Part shown: in pieces, positions 9,322 through 20,759 of the stretch
How the letters are laid out: every line of letters begins with the position of its first letter
Position numbering within the stretch: position 1 is the stretch's first letter
Assembly: GCF_002148795.1 (NCBI RefSeq)
Contig: NZ_MPOB01000008.1
Span: forward strand, 1 to 64,000
DNA from: Oceanibaculum nanhaiense
Lineage (GTDB): Bacteria > Pseudomonadota > Alphaproteobacteria > Oceanibaculales > Oceanibaculaceae
Direction of reading: 5' to 3'
DNA length: 64,000 nucleotides
Notes under the pieces: model-generated
The model's database searches: none
What the model saw: the letters and a program-made list of their open reading frames with translations, nothing else
What the model was told of the DNA's origin: nothing
Position numbers and translations under genes: made by a program

Positions 9322-10423
9322 CCTCCAGATGGAACAGCATGGACACCCCGAACAGCAGGCTGACGGTCGCCGGCGTCCAGGCAGACAGAGTCACGGGAAT
9401 GCGCCCGGACAGGCCGAGCGCATAGATCAGATCGCTAAAGAAATACAGAATGAAGCCAACAAGCAAGCCGCCGGACGCGATGGCCAGCGTGCCGCCATGC
9501 CTTGTCAGCCGCAGCGAGAAGGTGGCCGCCACCAGCACCATCGCGCAGAGCAGCAGCGGGCTGGCCAGCAGCGAATGCAGATAGAGCCTGTGTTTCTGGG
9601 CCGAAAAGCCGGCCTGCTCCAGAATTTCGATGAACCGCGGCAGCTCCCAGAACGACATGGTTTCCGGCGCGGCGAAACTTTCCTGAAGATTCTCCAGCGT
9701 CAGATCGGTGGTCAGCCGGTAGCTCTCCAGCAGGTGCGCGGCACCCCCCTCCTCCCGGATCGACACATCGCTGAATTGCCAGGCGCCAGGCACCAGCCGC
9801 CCCCGCAAGGCATCGATCCGACCCGTGAAATGTTCTTCCTTATTGTAGAGGAAGACAATGATGCCCTGGAATTCCTGGCTGGCCTGATCCACCCCCTGGG
9901 CATGCAGGATGGAACTCCCCTCCTCCGTCGATTGCCGCAGCCACAGCCCGGTATCGGACACCGCCAGCAGATTGGTGCTCCAGTCGAGATGCGTGCGTTC
10001 GAGGAATTCGTAGCGCGCCGTCAGGATCGAGGCGAACGGGTTGAACAGCGTTACCCGGAAGCCGCCGATCAGCAGCGCGCACAGCAGCGCCGGCATCAGG
10101 AACTGCCACACCGACACGCCCGAGGCGCGGGTCACCACCAGCTCCTGCGTGCGGGTCAGCCGGCTGAAGGACAGCAGGGCCGCGAACAGCATGGCAAAGG
10201 GCAGGATGATCTGCGCCATGTTGGGCTGCTTCAGCAGCGCCATGGCCAGCACGGTCTGCAGCCCGACATCCTCATGCGAGGCGGAGCGGCGCAGCAGCTC
10301 CACCATGTCACCGACCAGCACGACAAGCAGGATCGACAGGAACACACCGGCGAACTGCAGCAGGAAGTGCCGCGCGAAATAGAAGGAAAGCGTCAGGGAC
10401 AGGCGGGTTCTCATCGTGGCCAT
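9314..10423 (-). CDS. lptG: LPS export ABC transporter permease LptG
   Basis: 369 residues of the LptF/LptG (YjgP/YjgQ) family. Three N-terminal transmembrane helices, a periplasmic beta-jellyroll domain (about residues 125-265) and three C-terminal helices are visible. LptG with LptF forms the membrane part of the LptB2FG complex that extracts LPS from the inner membrane. MATMRTRLSLTLSFYFARHF is a typical start; the ATG lies 3 nt after the lptF stop. The ATPase lptB is not in this window. Confidence 0.92.
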   Translation of the reverse strand: MATMRTRLSLTLSFYFARHFLLQFAGVFLSILLVVLVGDMVELLRRSASHEDVGLQTVLAMALLKQPNMAQIILPFAMLFAALLSFSRLTRTQELVVTRASGVSVWQFLMPALLCALLIGGFRVTLFNPFASILTARYEFLERTHLDWSTNLLAVSDTGLWLRQSTEEGSSILHAQGVDQASQEFQGIIVFLYNKEEHFTGRIDALRGRLVPGAWQFSDVSIREEGGAAHLLESYRLTTDLTLENLQESFAAPETMSFWELPRFIEILEQAGFSAQKHRLYLHSLLASPLLLCAMVLVAATFSLRLTRHGGTLAIASGGLLVGFILYFFSDLIYALGLSGRIPVTLSAWTPATVSLLFGVSMLFHLEDG

Positions 10424-10426
10424 CGC

Positions 10427-11545
10427 TCAGCGCACGCTCGCCGGATCGGCGAAAGCCGGCGGGCGGCGGCGGCGGCGCACCAGCACATAGAGCCCGGCCA
10501 GCGCCGGCAGCAGCGCCGGCAGATACAAAAGCCAGACCGCCGCCACATTGCGCTGCGCCAGCGACATGGCGGCGAAAAACAGCGCCTGGCAGGCAAGCAC
10601 AATGACCACGGCGGCCAGCACCCGCGCGGTCCGCCCCCGGCGCGAGAATTCGCCGCTGAACAGGGCCGCCAGTCCGACCATCGCGAAACCGATGGTCAAC
10701 AGCGGGCTGGCCAGCCGGTTATGCACCTCGGTGATCAGCCGGTTGCGGAACCGCACATCGTCGGGATCGTCGCTCACCGTCAGCAATTCCATCAGGAAGC
10801 GCTCGCGCGGCTCGCGCCAGCGCCCGGCAAATTCCTGCTGCATGGTGCCGATCTCGACGGTATAGCGGTCGAAATAGAGCGTGTTCAGCCGGCCCTGCGT
10901 GTCGCGGGTCTGCCGGTTACCGTTCACCATCACGACGCGCGGCCCTTCGTCGGTGATGACCAGCGCCCCCTGCTCGGCGATCAGTGTCTCCGGCTTCTCG
11001 GCATCCCGCCCGTCATGGATCAGGATGCCGAAAAGCTGGCCATCGCTGTTCTGCCGGCGGATGAAGACGGTCAGCCGGTCGCCGACGCTGGTGAACACAC
11101 CCTCGCGCAGCAGCACGTTGGAAAAATTGTTGCGGATCTGGAACTGCAGGTCCTTGAAGTCGCGATAGGCCGCCGGCATGAAATACAGCATGATCGCATA
11201 GCCGATGACGGTCACGCCCAGCGCACAGGCCAGCGCCGGCCGCGCCAGCGACAGCGGCCCCACGCCGGAGCCGAACATCACCACCATCTCGCTGTCGCTC
11301 ATCATCCGGTTATAGGTGAACAGGATCGCCGCGAAACAGGCGACCGGCAGCACCAGCGCCAGGAACTGCGGCAGCAGCAGCACGGTGAGATACAGGAAGG
11401 TGGTGATTGGCAGCCCGCGATTGACGATCAGGTCGATGAGGCGCAGCGACTGCGTCAGCCAGATCGCCGCCGTCAGGCAGACCAGCACGAAAAAGATCGC
11501 GACGACCAGCTGCCGGACAATATAGCGATCGATGCGACGAACCAT
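10427..11545 (-). CDS. lptF: LPS export ABC transporter permease LptF
   Basis: 372 residues from ATG 11545 (MVRRIDRYIVRQLV), the usual LptF beginning. Same fold as LptG: three helices, a periplasmic domain with the DGRDAEKPETLIAEQG segment, three helices. The open frame extends upstream to 11791, but that extension is low complexity and crosses a repeat-bearing promoter region. It heads the six-gene operon down to rsmA, so the operon promoter is expected in 11546-11811, shared divergently with pepA. Confidence 0.92.
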   Translation of the reverse strand: MVRRIDRYIVRQLVVAIFFVLVCLTAAIWLTQSLRLIDLIVNRGLPITTFLYLTVLLLPQFLALVLPVACFAAILFTYNRMMSDSEMVVMFGSGVGPLSLARPALACALGVTVIGYAIMLYFMPAAYRDFKDLQFQIRNNFSNVLLREGVFTSVGDRLTVFIRRQNSDGQLFGILIHDGRDAEKPETLIAEQGALVITDEGPRVVMVNGNRQTRDTQGRLNTLYFDRYTVEIGTMQQEFAGRWREPRERFLMELLTVSDDPDDVRFRNRLITEVHNRLASPLLTIGFAMVGLAALFSGEFSRRGRTARVLAAVVIVLACQALFFAAMSLAQRNVAAVWLLYLPALLPALAGLYVLVRRRRRPPAFADPASVR

Positions 11546-11657
11546 GCTGAGCGCTGTTGCCTTGAATTCCGGGCGATTCCTCGTGCCCCGGCGGGGCTTC
11601 GAAGTCGGGGTATCCGAGTTTACCGTGTCCGTAAAGGCTTTTCGCTGGTTTTCTGCG

Positions 11658-11721
11658 GCATTACGTAATGCAGTATGGGGACGTAATGCAGTATGGGGGA
11701 CTGCAGCGGCAGCGGCCGCTG
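11658..11721. repeat. 18-bp tandem duplication and two palindromes in the lptF/pepA divergent promoter region
   Basis: ACGTAATGCAGTATGGGG occurs twice in perfect tandem (11663-11680 and 11681-11698). A 14-bp palindrome GCATTACGTAATGC covers 11658-11671, and a 12-bp palindrome CAGCGGCCGCTG covers 11710-11721. Just after it is GTTATAGACGC, a possible -10 for pepA. The 266-nt gap between lptF and pepA holds no gene. The repeats sit where regulators of either gene would bind, but could also be a simple replication slippage product. Confidence 0.75.
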
Positions 11722-11811
11722 TGTTATAGACGCATGACGCCTGCACCACACGCCCGCACCACCGGGTTCGGGCACCCTGTTTAACGTCCAAGGCCGAGGC
11801 CCAAGGGGAAT

Positions 11812-13299
11812 ATGAAGATGAAGATCGGTTTCGCGAAGCATGACCTGCCCAGGAAGGGTGCCCTCGTCATCGGCATTCTGGAAGACCGCACGATGGGCGC
11901 GGCCGCCGCCGATATCGACCACCGCACCGGCGGCGCGCTGACCCGCGCCATGGCGGCCAGCCGCTTCACCGGCAAGGCGCACCAGACCCTGGCCATCCTC
12001 GCCCCCTCGGGTATCGACGCCTCGCGCATCCTGCTCTATGGCGTCGGCAAGGCCGATGACATCGCCCCGCGCTGGGCCGAGGATGCCGGCGGCGGCATCT
12101 ATGCGGCGCTGGCCGGCAGCGGCGAGACCGAAGCCGCGATCTGGGTCGAGGCCGGCCCGGCCTCGGAGGCGGAGATCGCCGCCCACATGGCCTATGGTGC
12201 GCAGCTGCGCAGCTACCGCTTCGACAAATACCGCACCAAGGAGAAGGCCGAGGACAAGCCGAGCCTGAAGAAGCTGGCCGTGCTGACCGAGCGCGCCTCG
12301 GAAGCGAAGAAGCTGTTCGCCCCGCTGGAAGCCATCGCCGAGGGCGTATTCCTGACCCGCGACGTGGTGTCGGAGCCGGGCAACATCATCTACCCGGAGA
12401 CACTGGCGGACGAGGCCAAGAAGCTGACCGACCTCGGCGTCGAGGTCGAGGTGCTGGGCCAGAAGGAAATGAAGAAGCTGGGCATGGGCGCACTGCTGGG
12501 CGTAGCCCAGGGCAGCGTGCGCGAGCCGAAGCTGGTCATCATGCAGTGGAAGGGCGCGCCGAAATCCAAGGACAAGCCGCTGGCCTTCATCGGCAAGGGT
12601 GTGACCTTCGACACCGGCGGCATCTCGATCAAGCCGGCTGGCGGCATGGAAGAGATGAAGTGGGACATGGGCGGCTCCGGCACCGTCATCGGGCTGATGA
12701 AGGCGCTGGCCGGCCGCAAGGCGAAGGCCAATGTCATCGGCATCGTCGGGCTGGTCGAGAACATGCCGGACGGCAATGCCCAGCGGCCGGGCGACATCGT
12801 CACCTCGATGTCGGGCCAGACCATCGAGGTCATCAACACCGACGCGGAAGGCCGGCTCGTGCTCGCCGACTGCCTGTGGTACTGCCAGGACCGCTTCAAG
12901 CCGCGCTTCATGATCGATCTCGCCACCCTGACCGGCGCCATCATCATCTCGCTGGGCCATGAGCATGCCGGCATGTTCGCCAGCGACGACACGCTGGCCG
13001 AGCAGATTGCCGGCTGTGGCAAGGAAATCGGCGAGACGGTCTGGCACATGCCGATCGGCGATGCCTACGACAAGGAACTGAACACCGATTCGGCTGATAT
13101 GAAGAATGTCGGCGGCCGGCCCGGCGGTTCCATCACCGCCGCCATGTTCCTGAAGCGCTTCACCAACGACGTGCCCTGGGTGCATCTGGACATTGCCGGC
13201 GTCGCCTGGGCCTACAAGGACAAGCCGACCGTGCCGAAGGGCGCGTCCGGCTTCGGCGTGCGGCTGCTGGACCGGCTGGTCGCCACGCATTTCGAGTAA
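11812..13299 (+). CDS. pepA: Leucyl aminopeptidase (M17 family)
   Basis: 495 residues, the usual PepA size. An N-terminal regulatory domain is followed by the dinuclear-metal catalytic domain with GKGVTFDTGGISIKP and the family signature NTDAEGRLVLAD. It removes N-terminal amino acids from peptides in the cytosol; some PepA proteins also bind DNA. AAGGGG lies 5 nt before ATG 11812; a second ATG at 11818 is possible. In many alphaproteobacteria pepA precedes holC, but here the next gene, 18 nt on, is an enoyl-CoA hydratase. Confidence 0.95.
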   Translation: MKMKIGFAKHDLPRKGALVIGILEDRTMGAAAADIDHRTGGALTRAMAASRFTGKAHQTLAILAPSGIDASRILLYGVGKADDIAPRWAEDAGGGIYAALAGSGETEAAIWVEAGPASEAEIAAHMAYGAQLRSYRFDKYRTKEKAEDKPSLKKLAVLTERASEAKKLFAPLEAIAEGVFLTRDVVSEPGNIIYPETLADEAKKLTDLGVEVEVLGQKEMKKLGMGALLGVAQGSVREPKLVIMQWKGAPKSKDKPLAFIGKGVTFDTGGISIKPAGGMEEMKWDMGGSGTVIGLMKALAGRKAKANVIGIVGLVENMPDGNAQRPGDIVTSMSGQTIEVINTDAEGRLVLADCLWYCQDRFKPRFMIDLATLTGAIIISLGHEHAGMFASDDTLAEQIAGCGKEIGETVWHMPIGDAYDKELNTDSADMKNVGGRPGGSITAAMFLKRFTNDVPWVHLDIAGVAWAYKDKPTVPKGASGFGVRLLDRLVATHFE

Positions 13300-13317
13300 A
13301 CAGAAAGCAACACCGCC

Positions 13318-14105
13318 ATGACCGATCAGCCCCTCATTTACGAGAAGCGGCCGGACGGCGTGGCGGTGCTGCGCCTGAACCGGCCGGACATTCACAACGC
13401 CTTCGACGACAAGCTGATCGGCGAATTGTCGTCGGTCTTGAAGACGGTCGCGCAGGACGATTCCGTCCGCGTGCTACTGCTGGCCTCGGAGGGCAAGAGC
13501 TTCTCCGCCGGCGCCGATCTCGACTGGATGCGGCGCATGGCGGCATCCGGCGAGCATGAGAATTTCACCGACGCGATGGCGCTGACCGACATGATGGAGG
13601 CGCTGGACCGGATGCCGATGCCGGTGGTCGCCCGGGTGCAGGGCGCGGCGATGGGCGGCGGCGTCGGCCTGGTGGCCTGCTGCGACATCGCGATTGCCGC
13701 CGACAGTGCGAGCTTCGCCTTCTCAGAGGTGCGGCTCGGCATCATCCCCTCGGCGATCAGCCCTTATGCGGTGCGCGCCATCGGCACCCGCCATGCCCGT
13801 CGCTATTTCCTGACCGGGGAGCGGTTCGACGCCGCGACCGCTCATCGTATCGGCCTGGTCCATGAGGTGGTGCCCGCCGACAGGCTGGATGCGACGGTGG
13901 ACGGCATCCTCGACGCCATCCTGAAATCCGGCCCGCAGGCCACCCGCGCCGCCAAGGATTTGGTGCATCTGGTGGATGGGGTGGAATTCGACGGCAACCT
14001 CCGGCGCGAGACGGCGCTGCGCATCGGCCGTATCCGCGCCAGCAAGGAAGGCCGCGAGGGGCTTTCCGCCTTCCTGGAAAAGCGCAAGCCGGACTGGATA
14101 TCCGA

Positions 14106-14109
<4 letters not shown>
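13318..14109 (+). CDS. liuC: Enoyl-CoA hydratase, probably 3-methylglutaconyl-CoA hydratase
   Basis: 263 residues of the crotonase fold. The oxyanion-hole segments SFSAGADLDWM and GAAMGGGVGLVACCDIAIA and the catalytic-glutamate helix region (FSEVRLGIIP) are present. Its 3' end overlaps the methylcrotonyl-CoA carboxylase gene by ATGA. That pairing points to 3-methylglutaconyl-CoA hydratase of leucine breakdown rather than general beta-oxidation. The product would feed the HMG-CoA lyase encoded at 2817-3725. Assignment to LiuC rests on context; the crotonase fold is certain. Confidence 0.82.
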
Positions 14110-16115
<2,006 letters not shown>

Positions 16116-16133
16116 GCAGCCCCTTCTCCTATC

Positions 16134-16223
16134 GTCACCCTCGGGCTTGACCCCCAATACACTCCATGGGGTCCAGAGAAGCGGCGCCGTTCGCTGGATG
16201 GTCGGGTCAAGCCCGACCATGAC
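16134..16223. repeat. 90-bp inverted-repeat element between liuD and the acyl-CoA ligase gene
   Basis: The ends of this stretch are imperfect inverted copies: 16134-16153 and 16204-16223 match at 17 of 20 positions, both carrying CGGGCTTGACC or its complement. The right end contains a perfect hairpin ATGGTCGGG-TCAAG-CCCGACCAT (16198-16220). It has no T-tract. It looks like a dispersed REP or MITE-type element, a kind I associate with many GC-rich alphaproteobacterial genomes, and may double as a bidirectional terminator for the convergent genes on either side. Confidence 0.65.
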
Positions 16224-16238
16224 GAGAGAAATTGGACC

Positions 16239-17864
16239 TCACAGCTCCCGCGCCTTGTCGCGCAGGGCGAATTTCTGCACTTTGCCGGTGCTGGTCTTTG
16301 GCAGTTCGCCGAACAGCACGGTCCTGGGCACCTTGAAACCGGCCAGATGCTGACGGCAGAAGGCGATAATCTCCTCTTCGCTGGCGCTCTGGCCCGCCCG
16401 CAGGGTCACGAAGGCGCACGGGCTCTCGCCCCATTTCTCGTCCGGCCTTGCCACCACGGCGGCCTCCAGCACGGCGGGATGACGGTAGAGCACGCCCTCC
16501 ACCTCGATGGTCGAGATGTTCTCGCCGCCGGAGATGATGATGTCCTTGGACCGGTCCTTCAGCTCGACATAGCCGTCCGGGTGCAGCACGCCCAGATCGC
16601 CGGTATGGAACCAGCCGCCCTTGAACGCCTTGCCGGTGGCGGCCGGATTCTTCAGATAGCCTTTCATCACCACATTGCCGCGCATGAACACCTCGCCCAT
16701 GGTCGCCGCGTCGGCCGGCACCGGAGCAAGCGTTTCCGGATCGGCCACCATCAGCCCTTCCAGCACCGGGTAGTTCACGCCCTGGCGCGCCTTGATGCGG
16801 GCCTGCTCCTCGACCGGCAACTCGTTCCATTCCGGCTGCCAGGCGCAGACCACCACCGGGCCATAGACCTCGGTTAGCCCATAGACATGGGTGACCTTGA
16901 TGCCCAGCGCCTCCATGCCCTGGATGATAGTGGCGGGCGGCGGGGCGGCGGCGGTCATCATCTCCACATTCTGCGGGAAGTCGCGGCGGTCTTCCGGCTT
17001 CGCGTTCACCAGCAGCCCCATGACGATCGGCGCGCCGCACAGATGGGTGACGCCATGATCGGCAAAGGCATCGTAGATCGCCTTCGCCTCCACCCGGCGC
17101 AGGCAGACATGGGTGCCGGCCTGGGCCGTGACCGTCCAGGGGAAGCACCAGCCATTGCAGTGGAACATCGGCAGGGTCCACAGATAGGCGGCATGGCGCG
17201 GCATGTTCCAGGCCAGCACATTGCCCAGCGCGTTCAGATAGGCGCCGCGATGGTGATAGACCACACCCTTCGGATCGCCGGTCGTGCCCGATGTGTAGCT
17301 CAGCGAGATCGCGTCCCACTCGTCTTCCGGCAGGCTCCAGGCGAAATCCGGGTCGCCGCCGGCGATGAACGCCTCGTAATCCATGCTGCCCAGACGCTCG
17401 CCCGGCCCGTCATAGAGCGGATCATCGATATCGATGACCAGCGGCCGCACCCTGACCTGCCGCAAGGCGGCGGCCACCGTGCCGGCGAATTCCCGGTCGG
17501 TGATCAGCACCTTGGCCTCGCCATGCTCAAGCGTGAAGGCGATGGTCGCCGCGTCCAGCCGCGTGTTCAACGCATTCAGCACCGCACCGGCCATCGGTAT
17601 GCCGAAATGGCACTCGACCATTTCCGGCACGTTGGGCGCCATCACCGCCACCGTGTCGCCCTTGCCGATACCGTGTCGCGCCAATGCCGAGGCCAGCCGG
17701 CGGCTGCGCTGATAGACCTCCCGCCAGGTGCGTTTCAGCCCCCCATGCACCACGCCGATGCGCTCGGGATAGACCGTCGCCGTGCGCGCCAGGAAGGATA
17801 GCGGCGACAGCGGCGTGTAATTCGCCGCGTTCTTCTCCAGATCCCGTGCGTAAGGGTTCGTCAT
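16239..17864 (-). CDS. AMP-dependent acyl-CoA synthetase, DmdB/medium-chain type
   Basis: 541 residues of the ANL superfamily: it activates a carboxylic acid to acyl-CoA via an acyl-adenylate. The P-loop-like YTSGTTGDPKGV, the FHCNGWCFPW segment, the YGLTEVYGP motif and the C-terminal STGKVQKFALR with the catalytic Lys are all present. The FHCNGW region resembles short/medium-chain ligases such as the methylmercaptopropionate-CoA ligase DmdB, but the substrate is not certain. ATG 17864 has AGGAAG upstream. It lies convergent to liuD, across the 90-bp repeat. Confidence 0.85.
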   Translation of the reverse strand: MTNPYARDLEKNAANYTPLSPLSFLARTATVYPERIGVVHGGLKRTWREVYQRSRRLASALARHGIGKGDTVAVMAPNVPEMVECHFGIPMAGAVLNALNTRLDAATIAFTLEHGEAKVLITDREFAGTVAAALRQVRVRPLVIDIDDPLYDGPGERLGSMDYEAFIAGGDPDFAWSLPEDEWDAISLSYTSGTTGDPKGVVYHHRGAYLNALGNVLAWNMPRHAAYLWTLPMFHCNGWCFPWTVTAQAGTHVCLRRVEAKAIYDAFADHGVTHLCGAPIVMGLLVNAKPEDRRDFPQNVEMMTAAAPPPATIIQGMEALGIKVTHVYGLTEVYGPVVVCAWQPEWNELPVEEQARIKARQGVNYPVLEGLMVADPETLAPVPADAATMGEVFMRGNVVMKGYLKNPAATGKAFKGGWFHTGDLGVLHPDGYVELKDRSKDIIISGGENISTIEVEGVLYRHPAVLEAAVVARPDEKWGESPCAFVTLRAGQSASEEEIIAFCRQHLAGFKVPRTVLFGELPKTSTGKVQKFALRDKAREL

Positions 17865-17943
17865 GCTCGCTTCCTGCCCTGTGTTGATTCTTCTTGGCCG
17901 CAAGGCTAGCGGGCGGCGGCGATACTGGCAATGCGGGGCGCGC

Positions 17944-19242
17944 CTACCGCTTTCCCGGAAAGCCCCTGCCCTTCAGTATGGCGGCATCGCCCAGCTTCTT
18001 GCGCACCGCATCCATCGCCCCTTCGATCTTCTTCTGCCGCTCGCGGTCGGGATCGACCAGATCGGGCGGGTCGGCGTCGGCGGGATCGGCCAGCGCGCTG
18101 GCGCCAATGCCGATCAGCCGGAAGGCTGTGCCGGTCGCCTCCTTCTCCAGCAGCGGCAGGGCGGAGCGATAGAGCCGTTCGGCCAGCAGGGTCGGGCCGT
18201 CCAGCCGCCGGCTGCGGGTCAGCAGGCGGAAATCCGCCGTCTTCAGCTTCAGCGTGATGCCGGCGGCGGCGAAGCCCTCGGCTTTCAGCCGTTTCACAAG
18301 CTTCTCCGACAGAAGCCACAGGATCGCGCGCAGCGCCTCTAGGTCGGCGATATCGTCGTCGAAGGTGGTCTCGGCGGAAATGCTCTTGGTCTCGCGCTCC
18401 GGCTCCACCTTGCGCGCATCGATGCCGCGCGCGAACTGGAACAGCCTTTGCCCCATCGCGCCATAGCGGGCGATCAGCGTGCGCTCGTCCAGCTCCTGCA
18501 ATTGCGCGATATGGGTGATGCCATCCTTCACCAGCCGCGCCTGCAGGCTCTGCCCGACTCCCCAGATCAGCCCGACCGGCTGGCGGGCCAGGAAATCCCG
18601 CGCCTCCGCCCGGCCGACGATGGCGAAGCCGCGCGGCTTGTCGAGATCGGAGGCGATCTTCGCCAGGAACTTGTTGTAGCTGAGGCCGATGGAGACGGTG
18701 ATGCCGATCTCCTGCTCGATACGCCGCACCAGCAGCGCCAGCGTGTGCGCCGGACTGCCCTTGTGCAGCCTCTCGGTGCCGGACAGATCGAGGAAGGCCT
18801 CGTCGATGGACAGCGGTTGCACCAGCGGCGTGGTGTCCAGCATCAGCGCGCGAACCTGCCGCCCGACCGCGCTGTACTTCTCCATATTCGGCTTGATGAC
18901 CACGGCGTTGGGGCACAGTTTCAGCGCCTTGAACATCGGCATGGCCGAGCGGCAGCCATAGATGCGGGCGATATAGCAGGCCGCCGACACCACGCCGCGC
19001 TTGCCGCCGCCGATCAGCACCGGCTTGTCGCGCAAGCTGGGGTCGTCGCGCTTTTCCACGCTGGCATAGAAGGCATCGCAGTCGAGATGGGCGATGGTCA
19101 ACGTGTCCAGCTCGGCATGGCGGATCAGGCGCGGCGAGCCGCAGGCGGGACAGCGCGGATCAGAAAAGCCCTCTGGCAACACATGGCCGCATTCCCGGCA
19201 GAGCCCCGGCAGCCCCCCCTTCGGAAGAGCGGGGGCCGTCAT
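17944..19242 (-). CDS. dinB: DNA polymerase IV with N-terminal zinc-ribbon-like extension
   Basis: About 432 residues. The Y-family polymerase core begins near residue 50 with [12 protein letters not shown] (metal-binding Asp) and contains [12 protein letters not shown]; the helix-hairpin-helix and little-finger regions follow. It is an error-prone translesion polymerase. Before the core are about 45 extra residues with CRECG (C15, C18) and CPACG (C31, C34), a pattern of a four-Cys zinc site seen in a subset of alphaproteobacterial DinB proteins. ATG 19242 overlaps the ROK kinase stop by 4 bp. No LexA box was recognised upstream. Confidence 0.92.
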   Translation of the reverse strand: MTAPALPKGGLPGLCRECGHVLPEGFSDPRCPACGSPRLIRHAELDTLTIAHLDCDAFYASVEKRDDPSLRDKPVLIGGGKRGVVSAACYIARIYGCRSAMPMFKALKLCPNAVVIKPNMEKYSAVGRQVRALMLDTTPLVQPLSIDEAFLDLSGTERLHKGSPAHTLALLVRRIEQEIGITVSIGLSYNKFLAKIASDLDKPRGFAIVGRAEARDFLARQPVGLIWGVGQSLQARLVKDGITHIAQLQELDERTLIARYGAMGQRLFQFARGIDARKVEPERETKSISAETTFDDDIADLEALRAILWLLSEKLVKRLKAEGFAAAGITLKLKTADFRLLTRSRRLDGPTLLAERLYRSALPLLEKEATGTAFRLIGIGASALADPADADPPDLVDPDRERQKKIEGAMDAVRKKLGDAAILKGRGFPGKR

Positions 19243-20204
19243 CCCCCGCCCTCCCGCTCGCCCTCCTGCTCCGGCGGCCACAGCCAGGCCGCGCCGCGCA
19301 CGCCGCTGGAATCGCCATGCACCGGCGGCACCAGGCGGGTCGCCACATGATCGGAGAAGATGTGCCGCCCCCACAGGCGCGGCACCGAGTCATACAGGCG
19401 CTGCAGGCCGGACAGGCCGCCACCCAGCACGATGGCGTCGGGGTCGAGCATGTTCACCAGATGCGCCAGCGCGCGCGCCAGCCGCTCCTCATAGCGCCGG
19501 AGTGTCGCCTCCGCCGCCGCATCGTCTGCTGCCGCCGCTGCAACGACATCCTCAGCACTCATCGCGATGCCGGTTATCCGCTGGTGATCGGCGGCGAGAC
19601 CCGGCCCGGACAGGAAGGTCTCGATACAGCCATGGCGGCCGCAATAGCAGGCCGGTCCCGGCCTCTCTGAATCTTCGGGCCAGGGCAGCGGATTATGCCC
19701 CCATTCGCCGGAGATCGCGTTCGCCCCGGTCAGCACGCGTTCATTCACCACGATGCCGCCGCCGACCCCGGTGCCGAGGATGACGCCGAACACAATGGAC
19801 GCACCGACGGCAGCGCCATCCACCGCCTCCGACAGGGCGAAGCAATTGGCGTCGTTGGCCAGCCGCACCGGGCGGCCCAATGCCACCTCCAGATCGCGGT
19901 CGAAGGACCGGCCGATCAGCCAGGTCGAATTGGCGTTCTTCACCAGCCCGGTGGCCGGGGAAATCGCGCCCGGAATGCCGATGCCAACCGTGCCGCGCCG
20001 GCCCAGCCTGGCTTCCACGCCGGCCACCAGATCGCGGATGGCGGTGACCGTCGCGTCATAATCGCCGCGCGGTGTCGGGATACGCTCGCGCGCCAGCACC
20101 GCCCCGGCCGCGCGGTCTCCCGTGCGCCCCCCCACCTGGTCCCCCACCTGCTCCAGGGCGACGATCTCGATTTTCGTACCGCCAAGATCGATCCCGATCC
20201 GCAT
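19239..20204 (-). CDS. ROK-family sugar kinase
   Basis: 321 residues. The ATP-binding DLGGTK motif is at the very N-terminus. The ROK signature with a zinc site ([15 protein letters not shown]) and the [14 protein letters not shown] segment follow. ROK kinases of this form phosphorylate fructose, glucose or N-acetyl-hexosamines; the substrate is not decidable here. It overlaps dinB, an unusual pairing. An unrelated glucokinase (Glk family) is encoded at 27671. Confidence 0.88.
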   Translation of the reverse strand: MRIGIDLGGTKIEIVALEQVGDQVGGRTGDRAAGAVLARERIPTPRGDYDATVTAIRDLVAGVEARLGRRGTVGIGIPGAISPATGLVKNANSTWLIGRSFDRDLEVALGRPVRLANDANCFALSEAVDGAAVGASIVFGVILGTGVGGGIVVNERVLTGANAISGEWGHNPLPWPEDSERPGPACYCGRHGCIETFLSGPGLAADHQRITGIAMSAEDVVAAAAADDAAAEATLRRYEERLARALAHLVNMLDPDAIVLGGGLSGLQRLYDSVPRLWGRHIFSDHVATRLVPPVHGDSSGVRGAAWLWPPEQEGEREGGG

Positions 20205-20387
20205 CGCCGTTATTCCCCGCCCGCCGTTCCTGCGCCTATCGTCAGAAAAGCTTGATGGTGTTGCGTAAAATGTACTGTAAGCTGTCCTGCGAGTTCATAA
20301 ATGTCCGTTCTGTTCGAAAGGGACGGGGACGTCAGGTCGCGCATGGCCGGGGGCGCAAGACCGGGGGCGCGCATGACTGGGGGAACA

Positions 20388-20753
20388 ATGGCGAAGACTG
20401 TTCTGATCGTCGAGGACAACGAGCTGAACATGAAACTGTTTCATGATCTGCTCGAAGCGCACGGCTATAATATCCTGCAAACCCGGGACGGCATGGAAGC
20501 GCTGAAGATCGCCCGTGACAAGCGTCCCGACCTGATCCTGATGGATATCCAGCTGCCGGAGGTTTCCGGGCTGGAGGTCACAAAATGGATCAAGGAAGAT
20601 GACCGGCTGAAGGCGATCCCGGTGATTGCGGTCACCGCCTTCGCCATGAAGGGCGATGAGGAGAAAATTCGCGAGGGCGGCTGCGAGGCCTATATCGCCA
20701 AACCCATTTCGGTGCAGAACTTTCTTGAGACCGTCCAGAAATTCTTGAACTGA
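20388..20753 (+). CDS. divK: Single-domain response regulator DivK
   Basis: 121 residues, a single receiver domain with phospho-acceptor Asp53 (LILMDIQLP), acidic pocket at E9/D10, and the conserved Thr and Lys (AVTAF, AKPIS). In alphaproteobacteria DivK relays polarity kinase signals (PleC/DivJ) to the CtrA cell-cycle pathway. ATG 20388 is preferred; the frame continues to 20301 through a G-rich repeat. pleD follows after 6 nt, the standard arrangement. The leader 20340-20387 has three copies of a GGGGGCGC-like motif. Confidence 0.93.
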   Translation: MAKTVLIVEDNELNMKLFHDLLEAHGYNILQTRDGMEALKIARDKRPDLILMDIQLPEVSGLEVTKWIKEDDRLKAIPVIAVTAFAMKGDEEKIREGGCEAYIAKPISVQNFLETVQKFLN

Positions 20754-20759
20754 CGTGCT

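Noticed and set aside
9278-11668. Very long open frame (796 codons) on the plus strand opposite lptG and lptF
   Set aside because: Its product is Gln/Arg/His-rich with no domain, the usual antisense image of GC-rich genes; lptG and lptF are clearly real on the other strand.
11620-13395. 591-codon minus-strand frame opposite pepA
   Set aside because: Composition is that of an antisense shadow; PepA motifs on the plus strand are intact.
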